A DNA stretch of 40,715 nt. Source: Gammaproteobacteria bacterium (GTDB taxonomy: Bacteria > Pseudomonadota > Gammaproteobacteria > JABDBA01). The stretch's first letter is position 1. Each line of letters begins with the position of its first letter. Position numbers and translations under genes: made by a program. Shown here piece by piece: positions 7,675 to 15,758 of the stretch. The DNA lies in contig JABDBA010000021.1 of NCBI GenBank assembly GCA_013288885.1, forward strand, positions 1 through 40,715, in the 5' to 3' direction. The notes below the pieces were generated by a model. That model made no database searches and was not told the origin of the DNA. It saw nothing but the letters and a program-made list of their open reading frames with translations.

Positions 7675-9114
7675 TTAATTTTTGACGCCAAACCAGGCTT
7701 TCATTTTTTTGCTGAGTAGCTCGGCGTAATGGGCGGAGCGGGATTGGGTGGCGGGTTCGTTTAAATGCTTTTGTTTTTCTAGATTGACGATATGCCGTTC
7801 GGCGATGTTTTTACTTAAGATTTGCATGATTTCTGGGCGTTGGCTAAATAGTTGTTGCATGGTTGTTTTTTTAATTTCGTAAATCACGGCACTGGTGATG
7901 GCAATAATAGTCGCGGAACGTTTATCACCCATTAATACTGATGCTTCACCAAAAAAATGACCGGGAGCTAATTTAGCGACAACCATCGTATCTTGATCTT
8001 GTTCAGTTTTAATCAACACTTTTAATAAGCCTTCACTCAACACATACATCGAATCACCATCATCATCTTGGCGAATAATCACTGTACCTTTAGGCACATT
8101 GACCAGCGTCATTTGCGATACCAGAAATTTTATTTCGTCATTCGATAACATGCTAAAAATATCAAATTTTTTAACCATTGAACCCAACAACTTTAATTCT
8201 TCCTGTTGTTCTTTTTGTGGTTCCATCTTTTCTTGTTCGAGTTCCACACTCATAATATTTAAATAAGCTAAAATATTGCTAAACAATGCATGTCTTACTT
8301 CGCGCAACACATGCAAATCTAAATTGATACTGTAACGTAATTCATATAACACCTTATTAATTTTTATTTCGGCAATGCTGGCAATAGGCGCTGGTTTTTC
8401 CATGATACCAGGTGTTGAAAACAAGGCTGCTTCAAATAAACGCAAGGCTTTTTCTACGGGAAACGATGGTTTTAAATTAACCCGCACAGAAAAAGTATAT
8501 ACAGGCGCAGGTTTCGATAAGTTCACCACCGACATATTGACTAATACTTTATTTGGCACAAAAACTAGATTTCCTTCCAGCGTTTGAAAATAAGTATTAC
8601 GCCAGGTGATTTCTTTAACTCTCACTTGTTCGCCCCATTTTTCCCCCAATAACACCACATCACCGATTTTAAAAAACGGATCAAAACTCAATAACAGCCC
8701 AACAATAAAATTTTCGATGGTGTCTTTTAACGATAAACCCACCAGCAAACCCAATGCGCCAGTTGCCGTAAGTAAACCAACGATAGACATATGATATACA
8801 AATTTGATAATAAAAAAGAAAGCGACCAACAAAATAAAACCAGAAACGATATTTTTTAATAATTGCGGCAAGCGTGCATCAACCACATGATCAGACATGT
8901 TGCTCCACAGCACCAAGTTAATAATGCGTGAAACTAACAACGCCACTGTCACTAAAAAGATGGTCTGAAAAATGCGGCCTTCGTCCACACCAAAATTAAA
9001 ATTACTGGCCAAGAGACTATACGACAACCATTCTACCAGCAGCACTAAAATAAAAATAACGCTGCTCGATATTAATTTTTTATACAATTGAAGTGTTCCC
9101 TGTTGTAGTGCCAT
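7675..9114 (-). CDS. MscS-family mechanosensitive channel with C-terminal cyclic-nucleotide-binding domain
   Basis: This is a 479-residue inner-membrane channel. Predicted membrane segments lie at about 15-37, 48-70 and 90-108, followed by the MscS pore helix at about 111-145 (GLLTATGALGLLVGLSLKD) and the beta domain with FKIGDVVLL and FVPNKVLVN. After the MscS C-terminal part comes a cyclic-nucleotide-binding domain at about 319-440, with FDIFSMLSNDEI, a GDSMYVLSEG beta turn, and the phosphate-binding cassette FFGEASVLMGDKRSATI. That cassette keeps the Glu and the Arg expected to contact cNMP. This architecture is known as a bacterial cyclic-nucleotide-gated (bCNG) MscS-like channel. Gating by nucleotide is inferred. 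It lies 27 bases downstream of parB on the same strand. Confidence 0.92.
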   Translation of the reverse strand: MALQQGTLQLYKKLISSSVIFILVLLVEWLSYSLLASNFNFGVDEGRIFQTIFLVTVALLVSRIINLVLWSNMSDHVVDARLPQLLKNIVSGFILLVAFFFIIKFVYHMSIVGLLTATGALGLLVGLSLKDTIENFIVGLLLSFDPFFKIGDVVLLGEKWGEQVRVKEITWRNTYFQTLEGNLVFVPNKVLVNMSVVNLSKPAPVYTFSVRVNLKPSFPVEKALRLFEAALFSTPGIMEKPAPIASIAEIKINKVLYELRYSINLDLHVLREVRHALFSNILAYLNIMSVELEQEKMEPQKEQQEELKLLGSMVKKFDIFSMLSNDEIKFLVSQMTLVNVPKGTVIIRQDDDGDSMYVLSEGLLKVLIKTEQDQDTMVVAKLAPGHFFGEASVLMGDKRSATIIAITSAVIYEIKKTTMQQLFSQRPEIMQILSKNIAERHIVNLEKQKHLNEPATQSRSAHYAELLSKKMKAWFGVKN

Positions 9115-9141
9115 GACTTTTTCCGTGTAATAAAAATGGGG

Positions 9142-10038
9142 TTATTGAATACGCGCTAAAATGCCATCTAATTCATCTAAATTACGGTAATGGATCAACA
9201 ATTTACCTTTGCCTTTAGTGGTATGACGCACCACCACCATAGCACCCAATTTGTCAGAAAGATTTTTTTGTAACGTATGAATATCAGGATTCACTGACGC
9301 AAACGACTTCGCTGCTTTGTCTATTTTTTCAGGGTGTTGCATACGATTTACTAATTGCTCGGTTTCACGCACCGACAAACCTCGCTCCGCCACAATATAA
9401 GCCGCTTCGATTTGCGGAATACCTGTTAACCCTAATAACGCACGCGCATGTCCCATTTCCAATTTACGCTGCTCGATTAATGTTTTTATTTCTGGCCGCA
9501 GCCCGATTAAGCGCAATAGATTACTAATGGTGGCACGTGATTTACCTACCACTTCAGCAATTTGTTGGTGCGTCATGCTAAATTCATCGGCCAAGCGTTG
9601 TAACGCTACTGCTTCTTCGAGTGGGTTTAAATTTTCACGTTGAATATTTTCAATTAAGGCGATAGCCAAGGCAGCTTCATCAGAGATTTCTTTAATTAAT
9701 GCGGGAATTTCAGTAAGGCCTGCTAACTGTGCGGCACGCCAACGTCGTTCACCGGCAATAATTTCATAGCGACCACCACTGATACTACGAATAACGATTG
9801 GTTGAATAACACCTTGTGCACGAATAGAATCAGCCAACTCTTGAATCGCTTCTTGATTCATTTCACGTCGCGGTTGATAACGGCCACGCTGCAAAAGGTC
9901 TAATGGCATATGACGCAGTTCATTGTGATGCTGTTCGCCGGCGTGAGCTTGTGGGCGTATCACTTGCTGGATTTCTGCAACAGGTGAACTACGGCTCAAC
10001 AATACATCTAAATTGCGACCTAAGGCGCGTTTTTTCAT
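9142..10038 (-). CDS. parB: Chromosome partitioning protein ParB
   Basis: This is the centromere-binding CTPase of the ParABS system, 298 residues (family about 280-300). It has the basic N-terminal start KKRALGRNLDVLLS, the ParB/Srx domain with the GERRWRAAQLAGL nucleotide-binding motif and ENIQRENLNPLEEA, and a helix-turn-helix (MTHQQIAEVVGKSRATISN) for parS recognition. A C-terminal dimerisation region closes the protein. It spreads from parS sites and loads condensin. It overlaps the parA stop as ATGA, so translation is coupled. I found no good parS palindrome in the window. Confidence 0.97.
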   Translation of the reverse strand: MKKRALGRNLDVLLSRSSPVAEIQQVIRPQAHAGEQHHNELRHMPLDLLQRGRYQPRREMNQEAIQELADSIRAQGVIQPIVIRSISGGRYEIIAGERRWRAAQLAGLTEIPALIKEISDEAALAIALIENIQRENLNPLEEAVALQRLADEFSMTHQQIAEVVGKSRATISNLLRLIGLRPEIKTLIEQRKLEMGHARALLGLTGIPQIEAAYIVAERGLSVRETEQLVNRMQHPEKIDKAAKSFASVNPDIHTLQKNLSDKLGAMVVVRHTTKGKGKLLIHYRNLDELDGILARIQ

Positions 10039-10868
10039 AGCGTAGTCTCCGAACGTTTTTTCAATAACTGCAGCGGGTTGTGTTCCGTCTTAGCAGCATC
10101 CGAGCTACTACCATGACGGCGTAAAATTTCTTGTGCTAACGCTAAATAAGCCGCTGCACCAGCAGAATAACGATCATACAATAATCCCGGCAAACCATGG
10201 CTGGGCGCTTCTGCTAAACGCACATTGCGTGGAATGACAGTGTCATAAACTTGTTGCGCAAAATGTGCAATCAGTTGATCAGACACTTGCCCCGACAAAC
10301 TATTGCGGCCATCAAATAAAGTACGCAACAAGCCATCGATTTGTAAATTAGGATTAACCGTACGTTTAATATCATTAATCGTATCTAATAAGCTGCTTAA
10401 ACCTTCTAACGCATAATATTCACACTGCATGGGAATTAATACCGCATCTGCTGCCACTAACGCGTTGATCGTTAACATATTTAATGACGGCGGACAATCC
10501 AACAACACGTAGGAATAATTTTCTTTTACTTCGGCTAACACTTGTTGCAAACGCAATTCGCGTTCATCCATCTGCAACAAACTGATTTCGGCAATGGTAA
10601 GATCGCTATTAGAAGGAAGCACGTCATAATCACCCGGCGATTTTGCAATTGCAGCAGCGATATTAATCTCACCCAACAAAACTTCATTAATCGTTGCAGG
10701 TACTTCCTGCTTATTAATACCACTACCCATCGTGGTATTGCCTTGCGGATCGAGATCAACTAACAATACCCGCTGTCCGCAGGCCGCTAGCGAGGCAGCC
10801 AAATTGATCGAAGTGGTGGTTTTGCCCACCCCCCCTTTTTGATTGGCAATGGCGATAATCATTCCCAT
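10035..10868 (-). CDS. parA: Chromosome partitioning ATPase ParA (Soj)
   Basis: This is a Walker-type ParA ATPase of 277 residues that drives segregation of ParB-bound origins over the nucleoid. It shows the deviant Walker A KGGVGKTTTSINLA at residues 11-24, the A' motif VLLVDLDPQGN and the Walker B-like VLLDCPPSLNML. The start is ATG 10868-10866 with AGGA about 9 bases upstream; an internal ATG two codons later is possible but has worse spacing. A short C-terminal tail after HGSSSDAAKTEH is not conserved. It is divergent from the metal transporter operon, with only 78 bases between them. Confidence 0.96.
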   Translation of the reverse strand: MGMIIAIANQKGGVGKTTTSINLAASLAACGQRVLLVDLDPQGNTTMGSGINKQEVPATINEVLLGEINIAAAIAKSPGDYDVLPSNSDLTIAEISLLQMDERELRLQQVLAEVKENYSYVLLDCPPSLNMLTINALVAADAVLIPMQCEYYALEGLSSLLDTINDIKRTVNPNLQIDGLLRTLFDGRNSLSGQVSDQLIAHFAQQVYDTVIPRNVRLAEAPSHGLPGLLYDRYSAGAAAYLALAQEILRRHGSSSDAAKTEHNPLQLLKKRSETTL

Positions 10869-10883
10869 AACTTGATGTCCTAA

Positions 10884-10920
10884 TTGCTCACTTGGTTAAA
10901 TCGCTATAGTATAGCGTAAA
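10884..10920 (+). promoter_or_regulatory. Putative metal-operon promoter overlapped by a Zur-like palindrome
   Basis: A plausible sigma-70 promoter is TTGCTC (10884-10889), 17 bases, TAGTAT (10907-10912), ahead of the substrate-binding protein gene. It is overlapped by the perfect 15-base dyad CGCTATAGTATAGCG (10902-10916). The centre resembles the gammaproteobacterial Zur box core GTTATANTATAAC, with T-to-C and A-to-G changes at one position per arm, and A/T-rich flanks. Repression by Zur in zinc-replete cells is inferred from site and gene content. The same dyad could also affect parA. Confidence 0.4.
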
Positions 10921-10946
10921 TTTCTGGAGTCTGTCGTCAATTCGCC

Positions 10947-11816
10947 ATGCCAATAGCCACTATTTTAAGACTACTGCTCATCATCACCCTTTGCTGGGGC
11001 AGCCAAGCTTGGGCAGCCCCCATCCCTATTGTGGCGGCGGAAAACTTCTATGGCGCAATAGCAGCCCAACTGGGTGGGCCTTATGTGCAAGTCACCAGCC
11101 TGATGAGCAACCCTAATCAAGACCCTCACCTTTTCAGCGCTGCCCCCAGCCAAGCCAGAGTCATTACCGATGCCACGATTGTGGTTTATAACGGCATTGC
11201 TTATGACCCCTGGATGGAAAAACTACTGGCCGTGGCACAGCATGAGCACCCTAAAACCGTTCTAGTCGTCGCCCAATTGGCCGATAAAAAATTAGGCGAT
11301 AACCCCCATATTTGGTACGACCCTAACATCATTGCCCGCTACGCCCAAGCGCTGACGCAAGCATTAATACAACAAGATCCTAACCATCGTGCCTATTATG
11401 AAAAAAACCTACAGCAGTTTAATACACAACTACAAGTATTGCTGCAACACATGGCACAGATTAAACAACATTTTCAAGGCACATCGATTATTGCCACTGA
11501 ACCGGTATTCAATGCCATGGCCGATGCTCTTGGGCTGGTAGTACATGGGCAAGATTTTCAATTAAGCGTGATGAATGATATTGCGCCCAGCCCCTCGCAA
11601 ATAAAAAATTTCGAAAATGATTTACGCACTCATGCCGTGCGTGTATTGATTTTTAATAATCAAGTCGTTGATCCGGTGACGGATCGAATGCAAAAATTGG
11701 CAGTGCAAATGAACATCCCTGTGGTTGGTGTGAGTGAAACACAACCAGCAGATAAAGATTATGTGACGTGGATGGATGAACAGCTAACGAGTTTAGAAAA
11801 AGGATTGCATCCATAA
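10947..11816 (+). CDS. Metal ABC transporter substrate-binding protein (ZnuA-like)
   Basis: This 289-residue periplasmic cluster A-I (TroA/ZnuA) binding protein has a signal peptide cut near SQAWA|APIP (residue 23). Candidate metal ligands are His61 (NQDPHLF), His121 (NPHIWYDP), Glu185 (IIATEPVF) and an acidic residue near Glu264. The third ligand is Glu, not the His usual for ZnuA, and the His-rich loop of ZnuA is missing. This set is closer to Mn/Fe-type proteins, so the metal is uncertain. It is first in an operon with an ATPase (5 bases downstream) and a permease. No good ribosome site is visible before the ATG. Confidence 0.88.
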   Translation: MPIATILRLLLIITLCWGSQAWAAPIPIVAAENFYGAIAAQLGGPYVQVTSLMSNPNQDPHLFSAAPSQARVITDATIVVYNGIAYDPWMEKLLAVAQHEHPKTVLVVAQLADKKLGDNPHIWYDPNIIARYAQALTQALIQQDPNHRAYYEKNLQQFNTQLQVLLQHMAQIKQHFQGTSIIATEPVFNAMADALGLVVHGQDFQLSVMNDIAPSPSQIKNFENDLRTHAVRVLIFNNQVVDPVTDRMQKLAVQMNIPVVGVSETQPADKDYVTWMDEQLTSLEKGLHP

Positions 11817-11821
11817 AAATT

Positions 11822-12604
11822 ATGCCAGCAATAGCCATCAAAAACCTCAGCCTCGCATTCGGCGATCGTCAAATCATTAGTCATTTCAATGCCAACATTG
11901 AATGCGGTGAATTTATCGGCATTTTTGGCCCGAATGGATCTGGCAAAAGCACATTATTAAAAACAATTTTAGGATTAATAACTCCCTCGCAAGGTGAAAT
12001 CTATATCTTTGATAAACTGCAACAACAAGGGCATATTGAAATCGGTTATATGCCACAATTGCGGCCTACTACTAGCACCGGACAACTCAGTGGTCGCGCA
12101 CGTTTAATGGCTTGTTTAGCAGGCTTTCGCTGGGGCTTACCGCTGTTGAATAAACAACAACAAGCAGAAATCGATTGGGCGATTCATTTGGTAAAAGCAG
12201 AATCCTATGCTGATCGTCCTTTTTCACAATTATCGGGTGGCGAACAACAACGATTATTATTGGCACAAGCAATTTTAAACAAACCAAAAATTTTATTGCT
12301 CGATGAGCCGCTCAATAATCTCGATCCCAAACATCAAGAAAGCCTCATCGAGTTAGTAAACACTATTCGTCAACAATTAAATGCGGTAGTGTTATTAGCA
12401 GCACATGATCTCAATCCTTTATTGCAAGTGATGGATCGCATTATTTATTTAGCACAAGGCAAAGCAGCGATTGGTGCAGTCGCAGAAATTGTCACCAATG
12501 AAAAACTCAGTTGGCTTTATGGAACCCCCATCGAGGTGATTCACCATAAACAACAACTTTTTGTGATCAATAGAGATATTATCGAACATGATGACCATCA
12601 TTAA
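11822..12604 (+). CDS. Metal ABC transporter ATP-binding protein (ZnuC-like)
   Basis: This 260-residue ABC ATPase powers metal import. Walker A is GPNGSGKSTLLK at about residues 38-49, the signature is LSGGEQQRLLLAQ at about 139-151, and Walker B is ILLLDEPLNNLDP at about 158-170, followed by the switch His in AAHDLNPL. The closest family is the ZnuC/MntB/TroB group, judged from the neighbouring binding protein and permease. It starts 5 bases after the binding-protein stop and its end overlaps the permease start by 17 bases, so the three are one operon. Confidence 0.9.
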   Translation: MPAIAIKNLSLAFGDRQIISHFNANIECGEFIGIFGPNGSGKSTLLKTILGLITPSQGEIYIFDKLQQQGHIEIGYMPQLRPTTSTGQLSGRARLMACLAGFRWGLPLLNKQQQAEIDWAIHLVKAESYADRPFSQLSGGEQQRLLLAQAILNKPKILLLDEPLNNLDPKHQESLIELVNTIRQQLNAVVLLAAHDLNPLLQVMDRIIYLAQGKAAIGAVAEIVTNEKLSWLYGTPIEVIHHKQQLFVINRDIIEHDDHH

Positions 12605-13391
12605 TTTTTTACCGACAATGTTAAGCTACGAGTTCATGCGCAATGCTTTTTTTGCCGGAACGATGGCCGCGCTTGTCGCTGCTATCGTCGGCTATTTTGT
12701 GGTGATTCGCAGTGTGGCGTTTGCCGGGCACGCACTCGGTCACATCGGCTTTGCCGGTGCTGCGGGTGCTGGTTTAATCGGTTTAAGCCCACCCATTGGT
12801 CAATTATTATTAACTGTATTGGCGGCGATTGGCATGGGTGGTTTGAGTAATCGCCTTGAGAAAAGCGACACCGTCATCGGCATCGTGTTGGCATTCGCAC
12901 TCAGCTTGGGCGTGTTATTTTTATATTTGTATAAAGCTTATGCCGCGCAAGCGATGGCGATTCTATTTGGTGATGTGTTAGGAGTCTCACACACACTGCT
13001 AATGACCATGCTAATTTTTTCGATACTCAGTTTGTGCGCGCTCGCGATCATTGCCAGACCTTTACTTTTTGCAAGTTTGGAACCTGAGTTGGCGCAAGCC
13101 AAAGGTATTTCGTTATCTTTTATTTCCATCTTATTTTTTATCATCACGGCGATCGCTATTACTGAAGCCAGTCAAATTATTGGCGTGCTACTGGTTTTCA
13201 CTTTGTTAGTTGGCCCAGCAGCAGCCGCATTAAATTGGGCCCGCACTTTTTGGAGTGGGATTTTTCTGTCAGCATTGATCGCCGTGTTAATGGTGTGGCT
13301 GGGAATCACACTAACCTATATCACCGATTGGCCAGCCGCATTTTGGATCAGCAGTTTGAGTTTGGTGATTTACCTGGTAAGTTTAATTTAA
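12588..13391 (+). CDS. Metal ABC transporter permease (ZnuB-like)
   Basis: This 267-residue integral membrane protein of the ABC-3 family has about 7-8 hydrophobic segments. Family landmarks are [19 protein letters not shown] near the N-terminus, [19 protein letters not shown] (the conserved H/G-rich block) and the [20 protein letters not shown] segment near residue 190. It should form the homodimeric channel for the metal delivered by the binding protein. The start overlaps the ATPase gene; the ATG at 12588 or the adjacent ATG at 12591 are both possible. The stop shares TTAA (13388-13391) with the convergent mdh stop. Confidence 0.92.
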   Translation: MMTIINFLPTMLSYEFMRNAFFAGTMAALVAAIVGYFVVIRSVAFAGHALGHIGFAGAAGAGLIGLSPPIGQLLLTVLAAIGMGGLSNRLEKSDTVIGIVLAFALSLGVLFLYLYKAYAAQAMAILFGDVLGVSHTLLMTMLIFSILSLCALAIIARPLLFASLEPELAQAKGISLSFISILFFIITAIAITEASQIIGVLLVFTLLVGPAAAALNWARTFWSGIFLSALIAVLMVWLGITLTYITDWPAAFWISSLSLVIYLVSLI

Positions 13392-14377
13392 ACCAAGCCC
13401 AACTCCTTCACCGCATCGCGTTCACCGCGCAATTCATTCAAGGTAATGCTAATTTTTTCCTGGCTGAATTTATTCAGTTCGATCCCTTTCACTATTTCAA
13501 CCTTGCCATTCACAACACGACTTGGGAAAGAAAATATTAAACCTTTGTCGATGCCATAATCGCCTTGCGAATAAGACGCCACAGAAAAAATCTCACCTGC
13601 TGGTGTCTCATGAGTAAGTGCGTAAAGGCTATCAACAACGGCATTGGCAGCGGAAGCCGCAGAAGATGCACCGCGTGCTTTGATCACTTGCGCACCGCGT
13701 TTTTGAATGCACGTTACAAAATCATTTTGTAACCATTGTTCATCTTTGATCACATCTGTCAGTGCTTTACCGCCAATTTTTGCGTGATAAAAATCAGGAT
13801 ATTGCGTGGAAGAATGATTGCCCCAAACAGCCAAATCTTGTACTTGCGTTAGCGGAACATTTGCTTTAAGCGCCAATTGCATACGCGCGCGATTTTCATC
13901 CAACATCGTCATCGCAAAAAAGTGATCGTGCGGTACACGCGGCGCATGATGCATTGCAATCAAACAATTGGTGTTGCATGGGTTACCAACCACAAAAATT
14001 TTCACATCTTTAGCTGCGTAATCATTGATCGCTTTGCCTTGTGGGCCAAAGATTCCACCATTTACTTTTAAAAGATCGGAACGCTCCATACCCTCTTTAC
14101 GTGGCACTGCACCCACCAAAACAGCCCAGTTCACATCGCGCATACCTTCGTTCAAATCAGAAGTACAAACCACATCACGCAACAGCGGAAATGCGCAATC
14201 ATGCAACTCCATCTTCACACCTTCTAATGAAGGCAATGCTTGTGGTAACTCAATGAGATGTAAGGTCACGTCGGTATCAGGACCGAATGCCTGACCCGAA
14301 GCAATACGAAAAATTAATGCGTAACCGATTTGACCTGCCGCACCAGTTACTGCAACTTTGATATGTTTTTTATTCAT
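13388..14377 (-). CDS. mdh: Malate dehydrogenase
   Basis: NAD-dependent malate dehydrogenase of the TCA cycle, 329 residues. It belongs to the type 2 (cytosolic-like) group used by Pseudomonas-unlike gammaproteobacteria such as Legionella and Coxiella, not the E. coli type. Landmarks are the dinucleotide motif [19 protein letters not shown] at residues 10-28, [28 protein letters not shown] (substrate loop with Arg residues), VGNPCNTNC, and the catalytic His in [12 protein letters not shown]. It is the last gene of a tight run with cysQ, DUF4160 and DUF2442, starting 9 bases after the DUF2442 stop. Confidence 0.97.
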   Translation of the reverse strand: MNKKHIKVAVTGAAGQIGYALIFRIASGQAFGPDTDVTLHLIELPQALPSLEGVKMELHDCAFPLLRDVVCTSDLNEGMRDVNWAVLVGAVPRKEGMERSDLLKVNGGIFGPQGKAINDYAAKDVKIFVVGNPCNTNCLIAMHHAPRVPHDHFFAMTMLDENRARMQLALKANVPLTQVQDLAVWGNHSSTQYPDFYHAKIGGKALTDVIKDEQWLQNDFVTCIQKRGAQVIKARGASSAASAANAVVDSLYALTHETPAGEIFSVASYSQGDYGIDKGLIFSFPSRVVNGKVEIVKGIELNKFSQEKISITLNELRGERDAVKELGLV

Positions 14378-14386
14378 GGGAGTTCC

Positions 14387-14659
14387 TTATTGATTAGCTA
14401 TTTTAATTTGATTTTGGTTTAATTCACCGTGTTCATAAAGATATTCTGGTGCCATATCAGCCCCATTAGGCCATACAATGGTATCACTTTCATCATCCAC
14501 TCTAAATTTAGCAAAAAAAGCAGGATCACGTAAGGGTTGAAAAATTTTCCCTGTTAAAGCATCAGTTAAATTAACCTTTTTCTTTAAACCATCATTAAAA
14601 GTAACCTCTAATAAATATCCACCCAGGTATTTTGCTGACTTAACTTTAATAATATTCAT
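14387..14659 (-). CDS. DUF2442 domain protein
   Basis: This small protein of 90 residues carries the DUF2442 pattern: YLLEVTFNDGLKKKVNLTD, then FQPLRDPAFFAKFRVD and TIVWPNGADMAPEYLYE. DUF2442 genes are often paired with DUF4160 genes, as here, and the pair has been discussed as toxin-antitoxin-like, though the activity is unproven. I chose the ATG at 14659: AGGGG lies 9 bases upstream. An in-frame GTG at 14668 would add three residues but leaves the AGGG abutting the start codon. It lies between DUF4160 (17 bases upstream of this start) and mdh (9 bases). Confidence 0.88.
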   Translation of the reverse strand: MNIIKVKSAKYLGGYLLEVTFNDGLKKKVNLTDALTGKIFQPLRDPAFFAKFRVDDESDTIVWPNGADMAPEYLYEHGELNQNQIKIANQ

Positions 14660-14676
14660 TATACTCACCCCTAATT

Positions 14677-14937
14677 TTAAGTTAATGGATTAATGAGATT
14701 AAGTGGTTCTTCTTCTCTTGCTAATTTCCAATTAATCAATAATTCATCTCTATGCTCAAATGCCCATTCTACTACTAAGTTTAGCACTCTTTTGGGCAAT
14801 TCTCCCTTAATTAGCTTTAAAGTCTCGATAGCAATAACAGCCCCAAACTCTCCATATTTTGCATGAAAATGTGGAACACCATGTTCTTTATAATACACTG
14901 TAATTATAATGCCTAGAAAGCGACAAATTATTGGCAT
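14677..14937 (-). CDS. DUF4160 domain protein
   Basis: This 86-residue protein shows the DUF4160 signature: FLGIIITVYYKEHGVPHFHAK near the N-terminus (with the conserved HxH), YGEFGAVIAIETL, GELPKRVLNLVVEWA and HRDELLINWKLA. The ATG lies 2 bases after the cysQ stop and an AGGA is inside the end of cysQ, so it depends on the cysQ transcript. It is paired with the DUF2442 gene. The pair looks like a mobile two-gene cassette that entered between cysQ and mdh without breaking co-transcription. The biochemical function is unknown. Confidence 0.9.
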   Translation of the reverse strand: MPIICRFLGIIITVYYKEHGVPHFHAKYGEFGAVIAIETLKLIKGELPKRVLNLVVEWAFEHRDELLINWKLAREEEPLNLINPLT

Positions 14938-14939
14938 TC

Positions 14940-15743
14940 TTAGTTTCCTAATTTAATAAATTTTAACCAATCACCCGACCTATCGCCCATCACTAAAAAT
15001 GATGGGTTTTGCAATGATTCTTTCGAATTATACTCCAAAGGCCGCCCCTGCAAATCAACCACTGCGCCACCTGCTTGTTCAACGATACACTGCCCGGCGG
15101 CGGAATCCCACTCACAGGTGGGGCTTAAGCGCGGGTAAACATCCGCTAACCCTTCGGCCACTATGCAGAATTTTAGCGCACTTCCTTGCTGTACAACAGT
15201 GTAATCTTTTAAGGTTTCTAAAAATTTTGCTAACTCGGCAGAGCCATGGTGCCGACTGGCGACCACCCGCGCTTTGTCCCCGTGCCAAGCTCGTGTAGTG
15301 ATTTTTTGTGATGGTTGGCCTTCTATCTGCTTAAAAGCCCCGTGCCCTTGACTGGCAAAATAACACGTAGCCAACGCCGGAGCGTAGATCACCCCTAAAA
15401 TAGCTTGATGTTTATCGATTAGCGCAATATTAACGGTAAATTCGCCATTTTTTTCGAGAAAATCACGTGTGCCATCTAAGGGATCAACCAACCAATAACG
15501 TTGCCATTGCGACCGCTCGGCAAATGGAATGGTCGCCCCCTCTTCCGAAAGCACCGGCAAATCAGGAGTTAGTTGCTTAAGGCCTTGACTAATAAGCTGA
15601 TGTGCCGCCAGATCAGCTGCCGTCACTGGCGAGGCATCTGACTTTTTGTGGCTAGTCGAGTCGTGCGCGTAAAATTCCAATATCTTTGCCCCTGCTTGTT
15701 GCGCGAGTTTTACGGTAGAATGGGTGAGAAATTCGATATTCAT
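14940..15743 (-). CDS. cysQ: 3'(2'),5'-bisphosphate nucleotidase CysQ
   Basis: This is a Mg-dependent inositol-monophosphatase-fold enzyme of 267 residues that hydrolyses 3'-phosphoadenosine 5'-phosphate to AMP, clearing the by-product of sulfate assimilation and sulfotransfer. Metal-site motifs are the Glu in LSEEGAT, WLVDPLDGTRDFL (DPxDGT motif) near residue 87, and WDSAAGQCIVEQAGG near 219. The N-terminal AQQAGAKILEFY and SPVTAADLAA blocks fit the family. It starts 15 bases from the divergent hemW start, so each promoter must lie close to or inside the other gene. Confidence 0.93.
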   Translation of the reverse strand: MNIEFLTHSTVKLAQQAGAKILEFYAHDSTSHKKSDASPVTAADLAAHQLISQGLKQLTPDLPVLSEEGATIPFAERSQWQRYWLVDPLDGTRDFLEKNGEFTVNIALIDKHQAILGVIYAPALATCYFASQGHGAFKQIEGQPSQKITTRAWHGDKARVVASRHHGSAELAKFLETLKDYTVVQQGSALKFCIVAEGLADVYPRLSPTCEWDSAAGQCIVEQAGGAVVDLQGRPLEYNSKESLQNPSFLVMGDRSGDWLKFIKLGN

Positions 15744-15758
15744 AATTATTATTATACT

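Noticed and set aside
9525..9545. Possible parS site around GGCACGTGAT inside parB
   Set aside because: Only the central CACGTG matches; the flanks of the TGTTTCACGTGAAACA consensus are missing. Other CACGTG cores at 15474, 21930 and 27085 fail in the same way.
15648..15758. N-terminal extension of HemW from an upstream ATG
   Set aside because: It is antisense to the start of cysQ and adds 37 residues without similarity to HemW; the family start fits 15759.
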